A stretch of DNA of 64,000 nt from Monomorium pharaonis (lineage: Eukaryota; Arthropoda; Insecta; Hymenoptera; Formicidae): positions 613,501 through 677,500 of the forward strand of contig NC_050475.1 of assembly GCF_013373865.1 (NCBI RefSeq). The letters run 5' to 3'. How positions within the stretch are numbered: position 1 is the stretch's first letter; each line of letters starts with the position of its first letter. This document shows positions 63,693-64,000 of this stretch, piece by piece. Position numbers and translations under genes: made by a program. Under the pieces are notes generated by a model. It was given only the letters and a program-made list of their open reading frames with translations. It was not told the DNA's origin and searched no databases.

Positions 63693-64000
63693 CTAGAGCT
63701 CTCGAGGTATATTGGTATGCATTATTTTATACCTCACGAGAATACAGTGCTTGAATCCGATATATCTCGCATACCATTTGCAATTATATGAGCTAAAGAT
63801 TTCTCAAAACTTGGAAGCATAACATCAGAATGTACAATTACAATCGCGCGACTGTTGCGTGTTGAGAAATTACAAGATCTCATTTTACAAAATACTTTTA
63901 ATGTCCTTTGCTGCCACAACAATTCAGAAAAGATCATTATAAACGTTGCTTCTTCTTTTTCACAGAAGGGCATTAACAGTCATATCATTCACTCTTTCCC
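61008..64000. other. AT-rich stretch to the window edge
   Basis: No exon, RNA gene or clear mobile element is recognised. TA microsatellites lie at about 62094-62117 and 63643-63681. Open frames at 61153-61377 (plus) and 63734-63973 (minus) are AT-driven or lack motifs. Confidence 0.5.
63643..63681. repeat. (TA)n/(TG)n microsatellite
   Basis: A TA tract with a TGTGTG interruption. Confidence 0.85.

Overview
The window looks like nuclear DNA of an insect, most likely a hymenopteran and plausibly an ant. Reasons: an AT-rich background with sharp CpG- and GA-rich islands, GT-AG introns from below 100 bp to over 20 kb, insect-type versions of four conserved eukaryotic proteins, and many short fold-back (MITE-like) elements. 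No bacterial, organellar, rRNA or CRISPR feature was seen, and no tRNA was recognised by eye.

Layout. 1-11.9 kb has no gene that I can support; it holds a 220 bp fold-back repeat at the left edge and a field of decayed repeats at 10.4-11.3 kb. 12.0-13.6 kb is a CpG- and GAGA-rich island, probably the promoter and 5' exon of a leftward gene whose body is not visible. 17.7-20.4 kb (minus) is a compact two-product locus: RNA polymerase II subunit RPB4 and the histone acetyltransferase adaptor ADA2a start from the same ATG and the same 64-base first coding exon, then splice to different downstream exons; all of ADA2a lies inside an intron of RPB4. 22.8-51.6 kb (plus) is one large neprilysin gene (M13 zinc endopeptidase, type II membrane protein) with two alternative first coding exons about 12 kb apart, both phase-compatible with the transmembrane exon. 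53.5-54.4 kb (minus) carries two exons of an unidentified gene that appears to share a promoter with PLAA. 55.0-58.2 kb (plus) is PLAA/Ufd3 (WD40-PFU-PUL). 58.7-61.0 kb is a large near-palindrome with arms of about 1.1 kb that contain promoter-like and exon/intron-like sequence. 61-64 kb is AT-rich with nothing recognisable.

How the genes relate. RPB4 and ADA2a both act in transcription (Pol II stalk; ATAC-type HAT complex) and must share a promoter here, so the real output choice is splicing. Neprilysin would cleave extracellular peptides; its two promoters change only the cytoplasmic tail. PLAA works with p97/Cdc48 in ubiquitin handling. The last two are not functionally linked to the first pair.

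The most interesting items are the shared-start RPB4/ADA2a exon, the dual-tail neprilysin, a DNA-transposon-like element carrying a SAM-like first exon (31.65-32.46 kb), a pre-miRNA-like hairpin at 17.25 kb whose arm differences are mostly G-U wobbles, and the 2.3 kb palindrome. All exon joins were read by eye from splice signals, phase and family knowledge; none has been tested by alignment or RNA data.
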